From the NCBI GenBank assembly GCA_014879655.1, contig JACSRS010000091.1:1-49122 (forward strand): a stretch of DNA of 49,122 nucleotides, written 5' to 3'. The notes under the pieces are model-generated. The model was given only the letters and a program-made list of their open reading frames with translations. It had not been told where the DNA came from and searched no databases. The translations under genes were made by a program, and so were the position numbers. Within the stretch, counting starts at the first letter, position 1; every line of letters starts with the position of its first letter. Origin of the DNA: Burkholderiaceae bacterium (GTDB lineage: Bacteria; Pseudomonadota; Gammaproteobacteria; Burkholderiales; Burkholderiaceae_C). This document shows, piece by piece, positions 25,268-36,625 of the stretch.

Positions 25268-26377
25268 ATGGACCAGGTTGACGCAGTGGTGATCGGCGCC
25301 GGGGTGGTGGGCCTGGCAGTGGCGCGGGCGCTGGCGCTGCAAGGGCGGGAGGTGATGGTGCTGGAACGGGCCGAGGCGATCGGCACCGGCACCAGCTCGC
25401 GCAACAGCGAGGTCATCCACGCAGGCATCTACTACCCCGCCGGTTCGCTGAAAGCGCGCCTGTGCGTGCAGGGCAAGGCCTTGCTCTATGCCTATTGCGA
25501 GCAGCGCGGCATCGGGCACCGGCGCTGCGGCAAACTGATCGTGGCCACCGATGATGCACAGGCGGCTTCACTGGCGGGCATCCAGGCGCGGGCCGCCGCC
25601 AACGGTGTTGACGATCTGGTGCTGTTGACGGCCGCGCAGGCGCAGGCGATGGAGCCGCAGCTGGCCTGCGTGGCGTCGCTGCATTCGCCCAGCACCGGCA
25701 TCGTCGATAGCCACGGTCTGATGCTGTCGCTGCTGGGTGATCTGGAAAACGCAGGCGGGCTGCTGGCGGTGGATTCGGCCGTCAGTGGCATCGATGCGCG
25801 CCATGCCGCAGCCGATGGCCTGGTTCTGACCGCGCAGGACGGCACCGAGATTGCCGCCGGCGTCGTGGTCAATGCGGCGGGGCTGGAAGCACCGGCGCTG
25901 GCCACTCGCACGCTCGGGCTGCGGGCGGATGCCGTGCCGACGGCCTGGTTTGCCAAGGGCAACTACTTCACCTTGTCCGGCCGCTCACCGTTTGCCCGGC
26001 TGATCTACCCGGTGCCGGAGTCGGCGGGCCTGGGCGTGCACCTGACCCTCGATCTGGGTGGCCAGGCCAAGTTCGGGCCGGACGTGCAGTGGACCGACCG
26101 GGCCGACGATCTTGTGGTCGATCCGGCGCGGGGCGAGGCGTTTTACGCGGAGGTACGCAAGTACTGGCCGGGCTTGCCCGATGGCGCGCTGGTGCCGGGC
26201 TACGCAGGCATTCGCCCCAAGATCAGCGGTCCGGGCGCGCCGGCGGCCGACTTCCTGATCCAGGGCCCGCGTGCGCACGGCGCGGCCGGGCTGGTGAACC
26301 TGCTCGGCATCGAGTCGCCGGGCTTGACCAGTTCGCTGGCGATTGGCGAATACGTGGCGGCGCTGCTGGCTGATTGA
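25268..26377 (+). CDS. FAD-dependent oxidoreductase of the L-2-hydroxyglutarate oxidase family
   Basis: A 369-aa DAO-type flavoprotein. The FAD motif [18 protein letters not shown] is at the N-terminus, and the family marker [15 protein letters not shown] with [12 protein letters not shown] follows. The C-terminus has [12 protein letters not shown] and [20 protein letters not shown], both diagnostic. Such enzymes oxidise L-2-hydroxyglutarate to 2-oxoglutarate and pass electrons to quinone. It starts 13 nt after the deacetylase-like gene, so the two are likely one transcript. Confidence 0.87.
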   Translation: MDQVDAVVIGAGVVGLAVARALALQGREVMVLERAEAIGTGTSSRNSEVIHAGIYYPAGSLKARLCVQGKALLYAYCEQRGIGHRRCGKLIVATDDAQAASLAGIQARAAANGVDDLVLLTAAQAQAMEPQLACVASLHSPSTGIVDSHGLMLSLLGDLENAGGLLAVDSAVSGIDARHAAADGLVLTAQDGTEIAAGVVVNAAGLEAPALATRTLGLRADAVPTAWFAKGNYFTLSGRSPFARLIYPVPESAGLGVHLTLDLGGQAKFGPDVQWTDRADDLVVDPARGEAFYAEVRKYWPGLPDGALVPGYAGIRPKISGPGAPAADFLIQGPRAHGAAGLVNLLGIESPGLTSSLAIGEYVAALLAD

Positions 26378-26435
26378 GCGGTTGACGGGAGAACGGACCG
26401 GCTGCGCGGCGCCCGGCCGATGCGGGCGGGCGCGG

Positions 26436-27695
26436 TCAACCGCCTTTGCGCAGCGGGCTGCGGGCCTGGAGGTGATCCAGGTAGTCGCCAACGCCTTCGC
26501 CCTCGCGCTGCAAAAAGCGCCCTACGGCGTCGGCAAAAGCCGGGTGGGCCAGCCAGTGCGCGCTGCTGGCCTTGACCGGCAGCAGCGCGCGCGCCATCTT
26601 GTGTTCGCCCTGCGCGCCGCCTTCAAAACGCGAGATGCCATGCGCAATGCACCATTGCAGCGGCTGGTAATAGCAGGCTTCGAAATGCAGGCAGTCCACC
26701 CGCTCCAGCGCGCCCCAGTAGCGGCCATAGGCAACGGCCGGTGACGCGCTGCTGATCGGGGACCCCCCAGGCTCCAAAAGTTCAGATTTTGAGTCATTTT
26801 GCGAAAGCCCCAGCGTCAAATCGTCTTGTATTGCTATCAAAGATGAAGCGATCGGACGGCCGTCGCGCGTGGCGATGAACAGCAGCCAGTTGTCGGCCAT
26901 GTCGTGGGCCATTCGCTGGAAGAAGTCGCGGTTGAGGTACGGGGCATTGCCGTGCTCCAGATAAGTGCGTTCGTAGCAGCGGTAGAAGAAGTCCCAGTCA
27001 GCAGCGCTGATATCGGTGCCGCGTGCCCAGCGAAACGTCACACCGGCTTCGCGGACCTTGCGGCGCTCCTGGCGGATCTTCTTGCGCTTTTCCTGGCTCA
27101 GGCTGGCCAGAAAATCGTCGAAATCACCGTATTGCCGGCCAGGCGTTGCGTCATCAGGCGCCGGTGTCTCGTTTTGCCAGTGAAACTGCACCGTGTCGCG
27201 CTGCATCAGGCCGGCGGCGTCGCACGCGGCCAGATCGGCCCTGGCACCGAACAGCAGGTGCAGTGATGAAACGCCTGCCTCGCGGCACAGGCCCAGCGCG
27301 GCCAGCAGCAGCGCCTGCCGCGCGGCGTCGCTGCGCGCCAGCAGGCGGGTGCCGGGGACGGGGGTGAACGGCACGGCGATCACGGCCTTGGGGTAGTAGG
27401 TCAGGCCGTGCTGCTCGTAGGCATTGGCCCATGCCCAGTCAAAGACGTACTCGCCGTAGGAATGGTCCTTGAAGTACAAGGGGCAGGCAGCGGCGAGGGT
27501 TTCGTCCTGCCAGAGAGTTACCACGCGCGCCAGCCAGCCGGTGGCCGCCGACGCGGCGCCGCTGGCGTGCATCGCCGCCAGGTAGGCATGGCGCATGAAC
27601 GGGGTCGGGTGGGGCTGGGTCCGCAGCAGCCCGTCCCACTGCGCTGCGCTGACCTCCAGCACCGATTCATACACACGGATGACATAATTCTCCAC
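26436..27695 (-). CDS. FemAB-like GNAT acyltransferase with an in-frame repeat insertion
   Basis: A protein of about 419 aa of the peptidogalycan biosysnthesis/FemAB-like (PF04339, DUF482) group. Markers are LLRTQPHPTPFMRHAYL, VFDWAWANAYEQHG, LSQEKRKKIRQERRKV and GRYWGALERVDCLHFEACYY. The end carries FEGGAQGEHKMARALLP. The start is uncertain: GTG at 27695 gives VENYVIRVYES, close to family starts. Around residues 282-312 a segment with AIQDDLTLGLSQNDSKSEL is read antisense through a dispersed repeat and separates two conserved blocks, ASSLIA and AYGRYWG, that are normally much closer. It is divergent from nadE, with the leader regions adjoining. Confidence 0.8.
   Translation of the reverse strand: MENYVIRVYESVLEVSAAQWDGLLRTQPHPTPFMRHAYLAAMHASGAASAATGWLARVVTLWQDETLAAACPLYFKDHSYGEYVFDWAWANAYEQHGLTYYPKAVIAVPFTPVPGTRLLARSDAARQALLLAALGLCREAGVSSLHLLFGARADLAACDAAGLMQRDTVQFHWQNETPAPDDATPGRQYGDFDDFLASLSQEKRKKIRQERRKVREAGVTFRWARGTDISAADWDFFYRCYERTYLEHGNAPYLNRDFFQRMAHDMADNWLLFIATRDGRPIASSLIAIQDDLTLGLSQNDSKSELLEPGGSPISSASPAVAYGRYWGALERVDCLHFEACYYQPLQWCIAHGISRFEGGAQGEHKMARALLPVKASSAHWLAHPAFADAVGRFLQREGEGVGDYLDHLQARSPLRKGG
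26775..26846 (+). repeat. Dispersed palindromic repeat, copy 6, inside the FemAB-like gene
   Basis: CCCAGCGTCAAATCG, TTGCTATCAAAG and the T-rich upstream half are all present in plus orientation, while the gene runs on the minus strand. It remains in frame with no stop in the antisense reading. Confidence 0.68.
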
Positions 27696-27786
27696 CCCTG
27701 CCGGCTGCGTTGCGGCACCGGTTGCGGATGCGCCCTTCGGGGGCGTGCCGGCGACGTCGCCGCCTGTCTGGTTTTTCTGCACCTGT

Positions 27787-29816
<2,030 letters not shown>

Positions 29817-29851
29817 TCTCGGTCTCGGTCTCGGTGACGTTGTCGCCGGCC

Positions 29852-30436
29852 TCAGATGCCGGCCAGTTTCGCCTCCGGCGCCAGCCCGGCCGCCTGCACC
29901 AGTTCAGTGAGCAAAGGCTCGACCCGAGCGTCCGTGCGAATCAGTCCCATCTGCCAGTCGCCCAGAAAGCCCTTGTCGACCGTTGACTGCAGGAACTGCA
30001 GCAGCGTGTCGTAGTAGCCGTTGAGGTTGAGCAGGCCGACCGGTTTGTCGTGGTAACCCAGCTGGCGCCAGGTCCAGACTTCGAAAAACTCCTCGAAGGT
30101 GCCGATGCCGCCGGGCAACGCGACAAAGGCGTCGGATCGTTCGGCCATCATGCGCTTGCGCTCGTGCATGGTGTCCACCACGTGCAGCTCGGTGCACATC
30201 GCGTTGGCCCATTCCTTCTCGACCAGCGCAGTGGGGATGATGCCGACGACCGTACCGCCGGCCTGCAGCGTTGCTGCGGCCACGGTTCCCATCAGTCCGC
30301 CTTTGCCGCCACCATAGACCAGCTGGCCGCCGTGTTCGCCGATCCAGCGGCCGGTTGCCTGCGCGGCTTCGGTGAAAGCGGGATCGTTGCCCGGACGGGA
30401 GCCGCAATAGACACAGACGGAAAAAGCCGGTTTCAT
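29852..30436 (-). CDS. LOG family protein (cytokinin riboside 5'-monophosphate phosphoribohydrolase type)
   Basis: A 194-aa Rossmann-type protein of the TIGR00730 group. The motif VALPGGIGTFEEFFEVWTW contains the PGGxGTxxE catalytic signature; upstream are VYGGGKGGLMGTVA and MHERKRMM. Family members release ribose 5-phosphate from nucleoside monophosphates. The bacterial role is unclear. It converges on glnB with a 35-nt gap and lies downstream of an RDD protein gene. Confidence 0.88.
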   Translation of the reverse strand: MKPAFSVCVYCGSRPGNDPAFTEAAQATGRWIGEHGGQLVYGGGKGGLMGTVAAATLQAGGTVVGIIPTALVEKEWANAMCTELHVVDTMHERKRMMAERSDAFVALPGGIGTFEEFFEVWTWRQLGYHDKPVGLLNLNGYYDTLLQFLQSTVDKGFLGDWQMGLIRTDARVEPLLTELVQAAGLAPEAKLAGI

Positions 30437-30473
30437 GAAAGGTTTCGCGGGTTGATGGCGGCTGCCGGCGTGT

Positions 30474-31031
30474 TCAGTTCGTGCGACTGTCGATCAGCCG
30501 GGTGCCGGCCAGCGCGTCGTGCCAGAACTGGCCTTCGGGGTGAAAGCGGCTCAGCACAGCCCAGATGGCCACCCAGCCAAAAACGATCACCCCGGATTCC
30601 ACGGCATTGAGGCCGAATGGCAGAGCGGCGACCAGCGGCGGCGCAAACCACAGCCAGGAGAACAGGTAGCGCAGAAAGGCACGTGGCTGCGAGACCGGCC
30701 GACCGGCACGGTCCACCAGCCGCAGATGCCAGGTTTTCATGGCCAGCGTCTGTCCCCGTGCCCAGAACCAAGTGAAATAGATGGCGAAAACGACGAACAG
30801 GAACGCCTGCAGCGAATGGCGGTTGTCCAGCGCATGGCGTGTCTGCGTCAGCGCGCCGAACAGGTAACCGGCAATGAAAACGACGCCGAACAGCAGCATG
30901 CCTTCATAGAGCCAGCAGGCCATCCGGCGCCAGATGCCGGGGGCGGGCAACCACTGCTGCGCTGGTTGGGCGGCGGGGCCGGCTAGTGCGTCAGGGGCGG
31001 TGCCAGTTCGCCGGTGGGTGGGTTGGTGCAT
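30474..31031 (-). CDS. RDD family membrane protein
   Basis: A 185-aa inner-membrane protein. The conserved Arg and Asp positions are in PGIWRRMACWLYEGMLLFGVV and later HDALAGTRLIDSRTN. There are about three to four hydrophobic helices and the loop KTWHLRLVDRAGRPVS, all usual for RDD proteins. Function is unknown in general; some act in ion homeostasis. It is the fourth gene of a run beginning with a sigma factor, with 12 nt between it and the DUF3106 gene. Confidence 0.85.
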   Translation of the reverse strand: MHQPTHRRTGTAPDALAGPAAQPAQQWLPAPGIWRRMACWLYEGMLLFGVVFIAGYLFGALTQTRHALDNRHSLQAFLFVVFAIYFTWFWARGQTLAMKTWHLRLVDRAGRPVSQPRAFLRYLFSWLWFAPPLVAALPFGLNAVESGVIVFGWVAIWAVLSRFHPEGQFWHDALAGTRLIDSRTN

Positions 31032-31043
31032 CGGCAGCCGGAA

Positions 31044-31721
31044 TCACTTCGCGCCGCTGGCGGGCTTTATCGGCAGCAGCGTGTGTTGATCCACCGGCCG
31101 GCGGGCGCTGGCCGCTGCAGCACTTGTGGTCGCGGTTTTCGCTGACGCGGCAGTGCGCGGCGGTTTGGACTGGGGTGGTACGGCGAGTAGCGCCGGTGGC
31201 GTCGGTTTGATCGCCGTCGCTGCACCTGGCGGCCGCTTGGACGCGCTGGCCGCCAGGCGTGCACGTTCTTCGGGGCTCAACTGCTGGTATGCCTCCCACT
31301 GCGAAAGCTTTTCTTCCTGCGGGAGCTTCTTGGTTTCAGCGAAATTCAGCCGTGCCTGGGTGCGGTCCTTCGGGCTGAGGGCCGCCCATTCGGTCATGCG
31401 GCTGTGCAACGTGGCCTGTTCCTGCGGCGACATGGCACCGTAATTGCTGGCCAGCGCACGCCATTTGCGTTTCTGACCTTCGCTCAGTTTGCCCCAGTTG
31501 CTGGCCAGGGGCTTGAGCGCTTGTTGCTCGGAGGGCGTCAGTTCGTTCCACGCCAGCTGGGAAACGGCATCCTTTGATGCGGGCCGTGGCGGAACGGGCG
31601 CGGAGGCAGTCTTTGATGGCCCCGCAGCAGGCGCAGCCTGCGCCAGAGCCGATGTGGCCAGCGTGAGCAGGAAGACGCCGGTCAGCGAACAGTGAGCCAA
31701 TCGGGGCGAAAACGCGTTCAT
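31044..31721 (-). CDS. DUF3106 exported protein
   Basis: A 225-aa protein with a signal sequence (about 1-28, ending TSALAQA) and a central domain of repeated helix units: WNELTPSEQQALKPLASNW, then KRKWRALASNYGAMSPQEQ and LHSRMTEWAALSPKDR. This is the DUF3106 pattern of alternating PLA..W and LSP repeats, perhaps periplasmic. The C-terminal third is Ala/Lys/Pro rich. The ATG at 31721 is chosen over a TTG three codons earlier. It starts 9 nt after the DUF3619 stop. Confidence 0.82.
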   Translation of the reverse strand: MNAFSPRLAHCSLTGVFLLTLATSALAQAAPAAGPSKTASAPVPPRPASKDAVSQLAWNELTPSEQQALKPLASNWGKLSEGQKRKWRALASNYGAMSPQEQATLHSRMTEWAALSPKDRTQARLNFAETKKLPQEEKLSQWEAYQQLSPEERARLAASASKRPPGAATAIKPTPPALLAVPPQSKPPRTAASAKTATTSAAAASARRPVDQHTLLPIKPASGAK

Positions 31722-31730
31722 CAAAGCCAA

Positions 31731-32186
31731 TCAGTCCGGATGCGAGTGACTGGCCGCCGATTTGAGAAATTGCAAAAATCCGGGATCGGTGTAGGCCGCT
31801 GGTGGCAACGGGTCGGTCAGCAGGGCAGCGTCAACTTCCGCCACTTCGCGTGCCCGATTGTCGTTCTGCATAACGTTGATCGCTACGAGGCCCACCACCA
31901 GAGCGACCAGCGGCAAAGCCGCTGCGAGTCCGCGCCAGGGATTCATGCCCTCGTCCCGTACAGACGCGGTGTTGCCGTTCAGCGCCAGACCGGACGCCGG
32001 TACCAGTTGCCGTTGGGGCAGGGGTTGAAGCTTCCGGCTGGCAACCGCTTGTTGCCGGGCGACGCGAAGTCGCTCGGAAATGTCATGCGGAAATTCGTCA
32101 TTTTGCGCGGACAGGCGGCCGGCAATACGCCGGCCGAACTGATCCTGCAGTAGGACTGATCGTTGATCGTGCTTCGCGTCTGTCAT
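31731..32186 (-). CDS. DUF3619 membrane protein, possible anti-sigma factor
   Basis: A 151-aa bitopic protein with a cytosolic N-terminal region (about 1-84) and one membrane helix (GLAAALPLVALVVGLVAINV), then a short periplasmic tail. It overlaps the sigma factor gene by 4 nt (ATGA). The layout is that of a sigma/anti-sigma pair, but DUF3619 has no proven anti-sigma activity that I know of, so this is inference from context. Confidence 0.75.
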   Translation of the reverse strand: MTDAKHDQRSVLLQDQFGRRIAGRLSAQNDEFPHDISERLRVARQQAVASRKLQPLPQRQLVPASGLALNGNTASVRDEGMNPWRGLAAALPLVALVVGLVAINVMQNDNRAREVAEVDAALLTDPLPPAAYTDPGFLQFLKSAASHSHPD

Positions 32187-32749
32187 GGTTGTATTCCCCT
32201 TGCCTTCAGTGCCTTGCTGAGGGCGTGTACTGCGCGGGAGCAGTGTGTCTTGACACTGCCTTCCGAGCAGCCCATTGCGGTGGCGGTTTCCGCAACGTCC
32301 ATATCCTCCCAGTAACGCATCAGGAAGGCTTCTCGTTGACGCGCCGGCAATTCCCGGATTTCGGCTTCGATGCTTTCGAATATCTGCTTGCGCCGGGTAC
32401 TGTCTTCCGCGCTTTCGATCTGGTGGCTTTCATCGCTGCCCGAAAACGCCTCCAGCAGGTCGAATTCGGCGTCATCGGACGCCGATTCGAAGTCGCTCAT
32501 GCTTGAAAACAGCGCATTGCGCGTCTTTTTCCGTCGGAACCAGTCCAGCGTGCAGTTCGACAGGATGCGCTGAAACAGCATCGGCAACTCGTCGACCGGT
32601 TTGTCGCCGTAGTGCTGCGCCAGCTTCATCATGCTGTCCTGCACGATGTCGAGCGCGGCTTCCTCGTCGCGCACGTGATAGACGGAACGTTTGAACGCCC
32701 GCTTTTCCACGCTCTTGAGGAAGTCGTTGAGTTCGTGTTCAGTGGCCAA
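32183..32749 (-). CDS. RNA polymerase sigma factor, ECF type
   Basis: A 188-aa sigma-70 family protein. Region 2 is seen in YHVRDEEAALDIVQDSMMKLAQ with the -10-recognition end LDWFRRKK. Region 4 is REAFLMRYWEDMDVAETATAMG followed by the helix-turn-helix CSEGSVKTHCSRAVHALSKAL. The start codon is TTG at 32749, supported by family-like MATEHELNDFLKSVEKRAFK. The acidic linker (ESASDDAEFDLLEAF) is longer than in minimal ECF factors. The three following genes are probably its own operon. Confidence 0.88.
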   Translation of the reverse strand: MATEHELNDFLKSVEKRAFKRSVYHVRDEEAALDIVQDSMMKLAQHYGDKPVDELPMLFQRILSNCTLDWFRRKKTRNALFSSMSDFESASDDAEFDLLEAFSGSDESHQIESAEDSTRRKQIFESIEAEIRELPARQREAFLMRYWEDMDVAETATAMGCSEGSVKTHCSRAVHALSKALKARGIQP

Positions 32750-33067
32750 GTCGGGTCAGGACAGCAGCTGCGAGGCGCTGCCAGCGTTTTCTTGTCGGAG
32801 CGAGGCCCCGGGGAAATTGACCGCAACCGGGGAGGGCTGCGCGTTTGCCGAATTATGGCATCGACCGAGGTGCAAAGAACCCGTTTCGTAAGCGTCGCAT
32901 GCTGCGGTGCGATAATGCGGGTTGCAAATCAAACTGCAAACGGGTCACGGTCCGGCGGCGCCAGTAGCACGCCCATGTCCGTGGCCTCAAGTCCCGACGC
33001 AACTTCACGAGAGTCCATCGAAGGGGCACCCAAGGTTTTTCGTCAGAGAAATTCACAAAGGTTGATC
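32750..33067. promoter_or_regulatory. 318-nt leader region of the ilv operon
   Basis: The divergent gap between the sigma factor and ilvB. A GATAAT (32911-32916) could be a -10 box, but no good -35 lies at the right distance. TGCAAATCAAACTGCAAA gives two TGCAAA direct repeats just downstream. I see no leader peptide with runs of Ile, Val or Leu codons, so classic attenuation is not evident. The ilvB reading frame is open through part of the leader without family similarity. Confidence 0.4.
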
Positions 33068-34846
33068 ATGGAAATATCAAAAGCTGAACTGAAATTGGCT
33101 GCGGCCGCAACTTCCGGCGATGCCGGCCAGGAACTTCGCGGCGCGGAAATCCTGGTAAAGACGCTGCAGGCCGAAGGCGTCAAGTACGTCTGGGGATACC
33201 CTGGCGGCGCGGTGCTGCACATTTACGACGCGTTCTACAAGCAGGACACCATCCAGCATGTGCTGGTGCGGCACGAGCAGGCGGCGGTGCATGCCGCCGA
33301 CGGGTACGCGCGGGCTACCGGTGACGTCGGCGTAGCCCTGGTCACATCCGGGCCAGGGGTCACCAATGCCGTGACCGGCATCGCCACGGCCTACATGGAC
33401 AGCATCCCGATGGTGATCATCACCGGACAGGTGCCGACGGCAGCGATCGGTCTGGATGCCTTCCAGGAGTGCGATACGGTCGGCATCACCCGGCCGATCG
33501 TCAAGCACAACTTCCTGGTGAAGGACGTGCGGCACATGGCCGACGTCATGAAGAAGGCATTCCACATCGCGCGTAGCGGTCGCCCGGGGCCGGTGGTTGT
33601 CGACATTCCCAAAGATGTTTCGTTCAACAAGGCGCTGTACGAAGGCTATCCGGCGACGGTGGAAATGCGCTCCTACAACCCGGTGCGCAAAGGACACGGC
33701 GGCCAGATCCGCAAGGCCCTGCAGTTGCTGATGGGTGCCAAACGACCTTATATATATACCGGCGGCGGCGTGCTGCTGAGCAACGCCTCGCAGGAGTTGC
33801 GCACGCTGGTCGACATGCTGGGTTATCCCTGCACCAACACGCTGATGGGCCTGGGCGCCTATCCGGCGTCAGATCGCAAGTTTCTGGGCATGCTCGGCAT
33901 GCACGGGACCATCGAAGCCAACAATGCCATGCAGAACTGCGATGTGCTGCTTGCCGTCGGCGCCCGGTTCGACGACCGTGTGATCGGCAACCCGAAGCAC
34001 TTTGCCCAGAACGAACGCAAGATCATTCACATCGACATCGATCCGTCCAGCATTTCGAAACGCGTCAAGGTCGATGTTCCGATCGTCGGCGATGTCAAGG
34101 ATGTGCTGCTGGAACTGATCGCGATGATCCGCGAAGGTGCGCTCAAGCCCGATACGGATGCGCTCGGCGCTTGGTGGGACACCATCGAAGGCTGGCGCAA
34201 GCGTGACTGCCTGAAGTACGACCGCGGCAACAAAGACGTGATCAAGCCGCAGTATGTGGTCGAGACGCTCTGGAACATGACCCGTGACGCTGATACCTAC
34301 ATCACCTCGGATGTGGGTCAGCACCAGATGTGGGCCGCCCAGTACTACCGCTTTGACGAGCCGAGACGGTGGATCAATTCCGGCGGTCTTGGAACCATGG
34401 GCGTCGGCATTCCCTATGCGATGGGAATCAAGCTGGCTCGTCCCGACAGTGAAGTCTATTGCGTCACCGGTGAGGGCTCAGTGCAGATGTGCATCCAGGA
34501 GTTGTCAACCTGTCTGCAGTACAACACGCCGATCAAAATCGTGTCGCTGAACAACCGCTATCTTGGCATGGTGCGCCAGTGGCAGGAAATTGAATACTCC
34601 GGCCGCTACAGCCACAGCTACATGGATGCGCTACCCAATTTCGTCAAGCTCGCGGAGGCCTACGGTCATGTGGGCATGTTGATAGAACGCCCTCAGGACG
34701 TGGAGCCCGCGTTGCGCGAGGCGCGCAAGCTGAAGGACCGGACGGTCTTCATGGACTTCCGCACCGATCCGACCGAGAACGTCTTTCCGATGGTGACGGC
34801 CGGCAAGGGGATCACCGAGATGCTGCTGGGGTCCGAAGACCTCTGA
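33068..34846 (+). CDS. ilvB: Acetolactate synthase, large catalytic subunit
   Basis: A 592-aa thiamine-diphosphate enzyme forming acetolactate or acetohydroxybutyrate, the first shared step of Val, Leu and Ile synthesis. The catalytic glutamate is in VRHEQAAVHAADGYARATG. The FAD/central domain shows GARFDDRVIGN. The ThDP-Mg motif is VTGEGSVQMCIQELST...NNRYLGMV, where GEG replaces the usual GDG; this seems normal for Burkholderiales. The ATG at 33068 follows an AAAGG. The small subunit gene lies 131 nt downstream, behind two RNA hairpins. Confidence 0.95.
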   Translation: MEISKAELKLAAAATSGDAGQELRGAEILVKTLQAEGVKYVWGYPGGAVLHIYDAFYKQDTIQHVLVRHEQAAVHAADGYARATGDVGVALVTSGPGVTNAVTGIATAYMDSIPMVIITGQVPTAAIGLDAFQECDTVGITRPIVKHNFLVKDVRHMADVMKKAFHIARSGRPGPVVVDIPKDVSFNKALYEGYPATVEMRSYNPVRKGHGGQIRKALQLLMGAKRPYIYTGGGVLLSNASQELRTLVDMLGYPCTNTLMGLGAYPASDRKFLGMLGMHGTIEANNAMQNCDVLLAVGARFDDRVIGNPKHFAQNERKIIHIDIDPSSISKRVKVDVPIVGDVKDVLLELIAMIREGALKPDTDALGAWWDTIEGWRKRDCLKYDRGNKDVIKPQYVVETLWNMTRDADTYITSDVGQHQMWAAQYYRFDEPRRWINSGGLGTMGVGIPYAMGIKLARPDSEVYCVTGEGSVQMCIQELSTCLQYNTPIKIVSLNNRYLGMVRQWQEIEYSGRYSHSYMDALPNFVKLAEAYGHVGMLIERPQDVEPALREARKLKDRTVFMDFRTDPTENVFPMVTAGKGITEMLLGSEDL

Positions 34847-34850
34847 TCCG

Positions 34851-34890
34851 AACGGCGCAACACCCGCTGCGGCGGTGTGTCGCCGTTTTT
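34851..34890 (+). terminator. Terminator-like hairpin between ilvB and ilvH
   Basis: AACGGCG (34851-34857) pairs with CGCCGTT (34881-34887), and ACACC (34860-34864) pairs inside with GGTGT (34874-34878), followed by TTTTT. It begins 5 nt after the ilvB stop. A partial or regulated terminator inside the operon is the simplest reading. Confidence 0.75.
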
Positions 34891-34927
34891 CCAGAAACAT
34901 TTACTGACGAATCTATTGACCGCCAAG

Positions 34928-34949
34928 CCCGCGCATTACCGTGCGCGGG
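34928..34949 (+). ncRNA. Second hairpin in the ilvH leader (candidate cis-regulatory RNA)
   Basis: CCCGCGC (34928-34934) and GCGCGGG (34943-34949) form a perfect 7-bp stem with an 8-nt loop ATTACCGT. It lies 28 nt before the ilvH ATG, just upstream of the ribosome binding site GAGGA. I recall a candidate structured RNA called the ilvH motif described from Betaproteobacteria; whether this matches would need a covariance search. Confidence 0.5.
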
Positions 34950-34977
34950 GGAGGGCGGCGAAAAGAGGAATCGACTC

Positions 34978-35469
34978 ATGAAACACATCATTGCTGTCTT
35001 GCTTGAAAACGAAGCGGGTGCCCTGTCGCGCGTTGTCGGGCTTTTTTCCGCCCGTGGCTACAACATCGAATCGCTGACGGTCGCGCCCACGGAAGACCCG
35101 AGTCTGTCCCGTATGACGATTCAGACCACGGGTTCGGATGACGTGATCGAGCAGATCACCAAACACCTGAACCGCCTGATCGAAGTGGTCAAGGTCGTCG
35201 ACCTGACCGAAGGCGCCTATACAGAACGCGAACTGATGATGGTCAAGGTTCGCGCCGTCGGCAAGGAGCGCGAGGAAATGAAACGCATGGCCGATATCTT
35301 CCGCGGTCGCGTCATTGACGTCACCGAGAAAAGTTACACCATCGAAATGACCGGTGACCAATCCAAGAACGATGCCTTTCTGCAGGCCATCGACCGCAGT
35401 TCGATCCTGGAGACGGTTCGCACCGGCGCCAGCGGCATCGGCCGTGGTGAGAGAATCCTGCGCGTTTGA
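34978..35469 (+). CDS. ilvH: Acetolactate synthase, small regulatory subunit
   Basis: A 163-aa protein with an N-terminal ACT domain: MKHIIAVLLENEAGALSRVVG with GYNIESLTVAPTEDPSLSRM. The C-terminal part contains RELMMVKV and FRGRVIDVTEKSYTIEMTG. It activates IlvB and confers valine feedback inhibition. GAGGA lies before the ATG at 34978. ilvC follows after 37 nt. Confidence 0.95.
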   Translation: MKHIIAVLLENEAGALSRVVGLFSARGYNIESLTVAPTEDPSLSRMTIQTTGSDDVIEQITKHLNRLIEVVKVVDLTEGAYTERELMMVKVRAVGKEREEMKRMADIFRGRVIDVTEKSYTIEMTGDQSKNDAFLQAIDRSSILETVRTGASGIGRGERILRV

Positions 35470-35497
35470 TCAATTTGTCCGACAACCAATCTACTGA

Positions 35498-36523
<1,026 letters not shown>

Positions 36524-36541
36524 TCCACGTGCGCAAAGCGG

Positions 36542-36595
36542 CGAACGCCACCCCGCAGGGTCACTGCTGTGGCTTTGTTTCGTGGGTGGCGTTCG
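36542..36595. repeat. 12-bp perfect inverted repeat between ilvC and pssA
   Basis: CGAACGCCACCC (36542-36553) and GGGTGGCGTTCG (36584-36595) are perfect complements, separated by 30 nt. No T-run follows on the plus strand, so a standard terminator is unlikely. It could be a processing site, a protein-binding site or a mRNA-stabilising hairpin between the two genes. Confidence 0.7.
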
Positions 36596-36625
36596 ATCTG
36601 CTGAAGCTCGATGAGGAGTCGCGCC

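Noticed and set aside
29817-29834. Three tandem copies of TCTCGG after glnB
   Set aside because: Too short to be more than a simple-sequence repeat; no function suggested by position.
32914-33067. N-terminal extension of IlvB (MRVANQTANGSRS…) in frame with ilvB
   Set aside because: The extra residues have no family similarity and no ribosome binding site. The ATG at 33068 matches the usual start.
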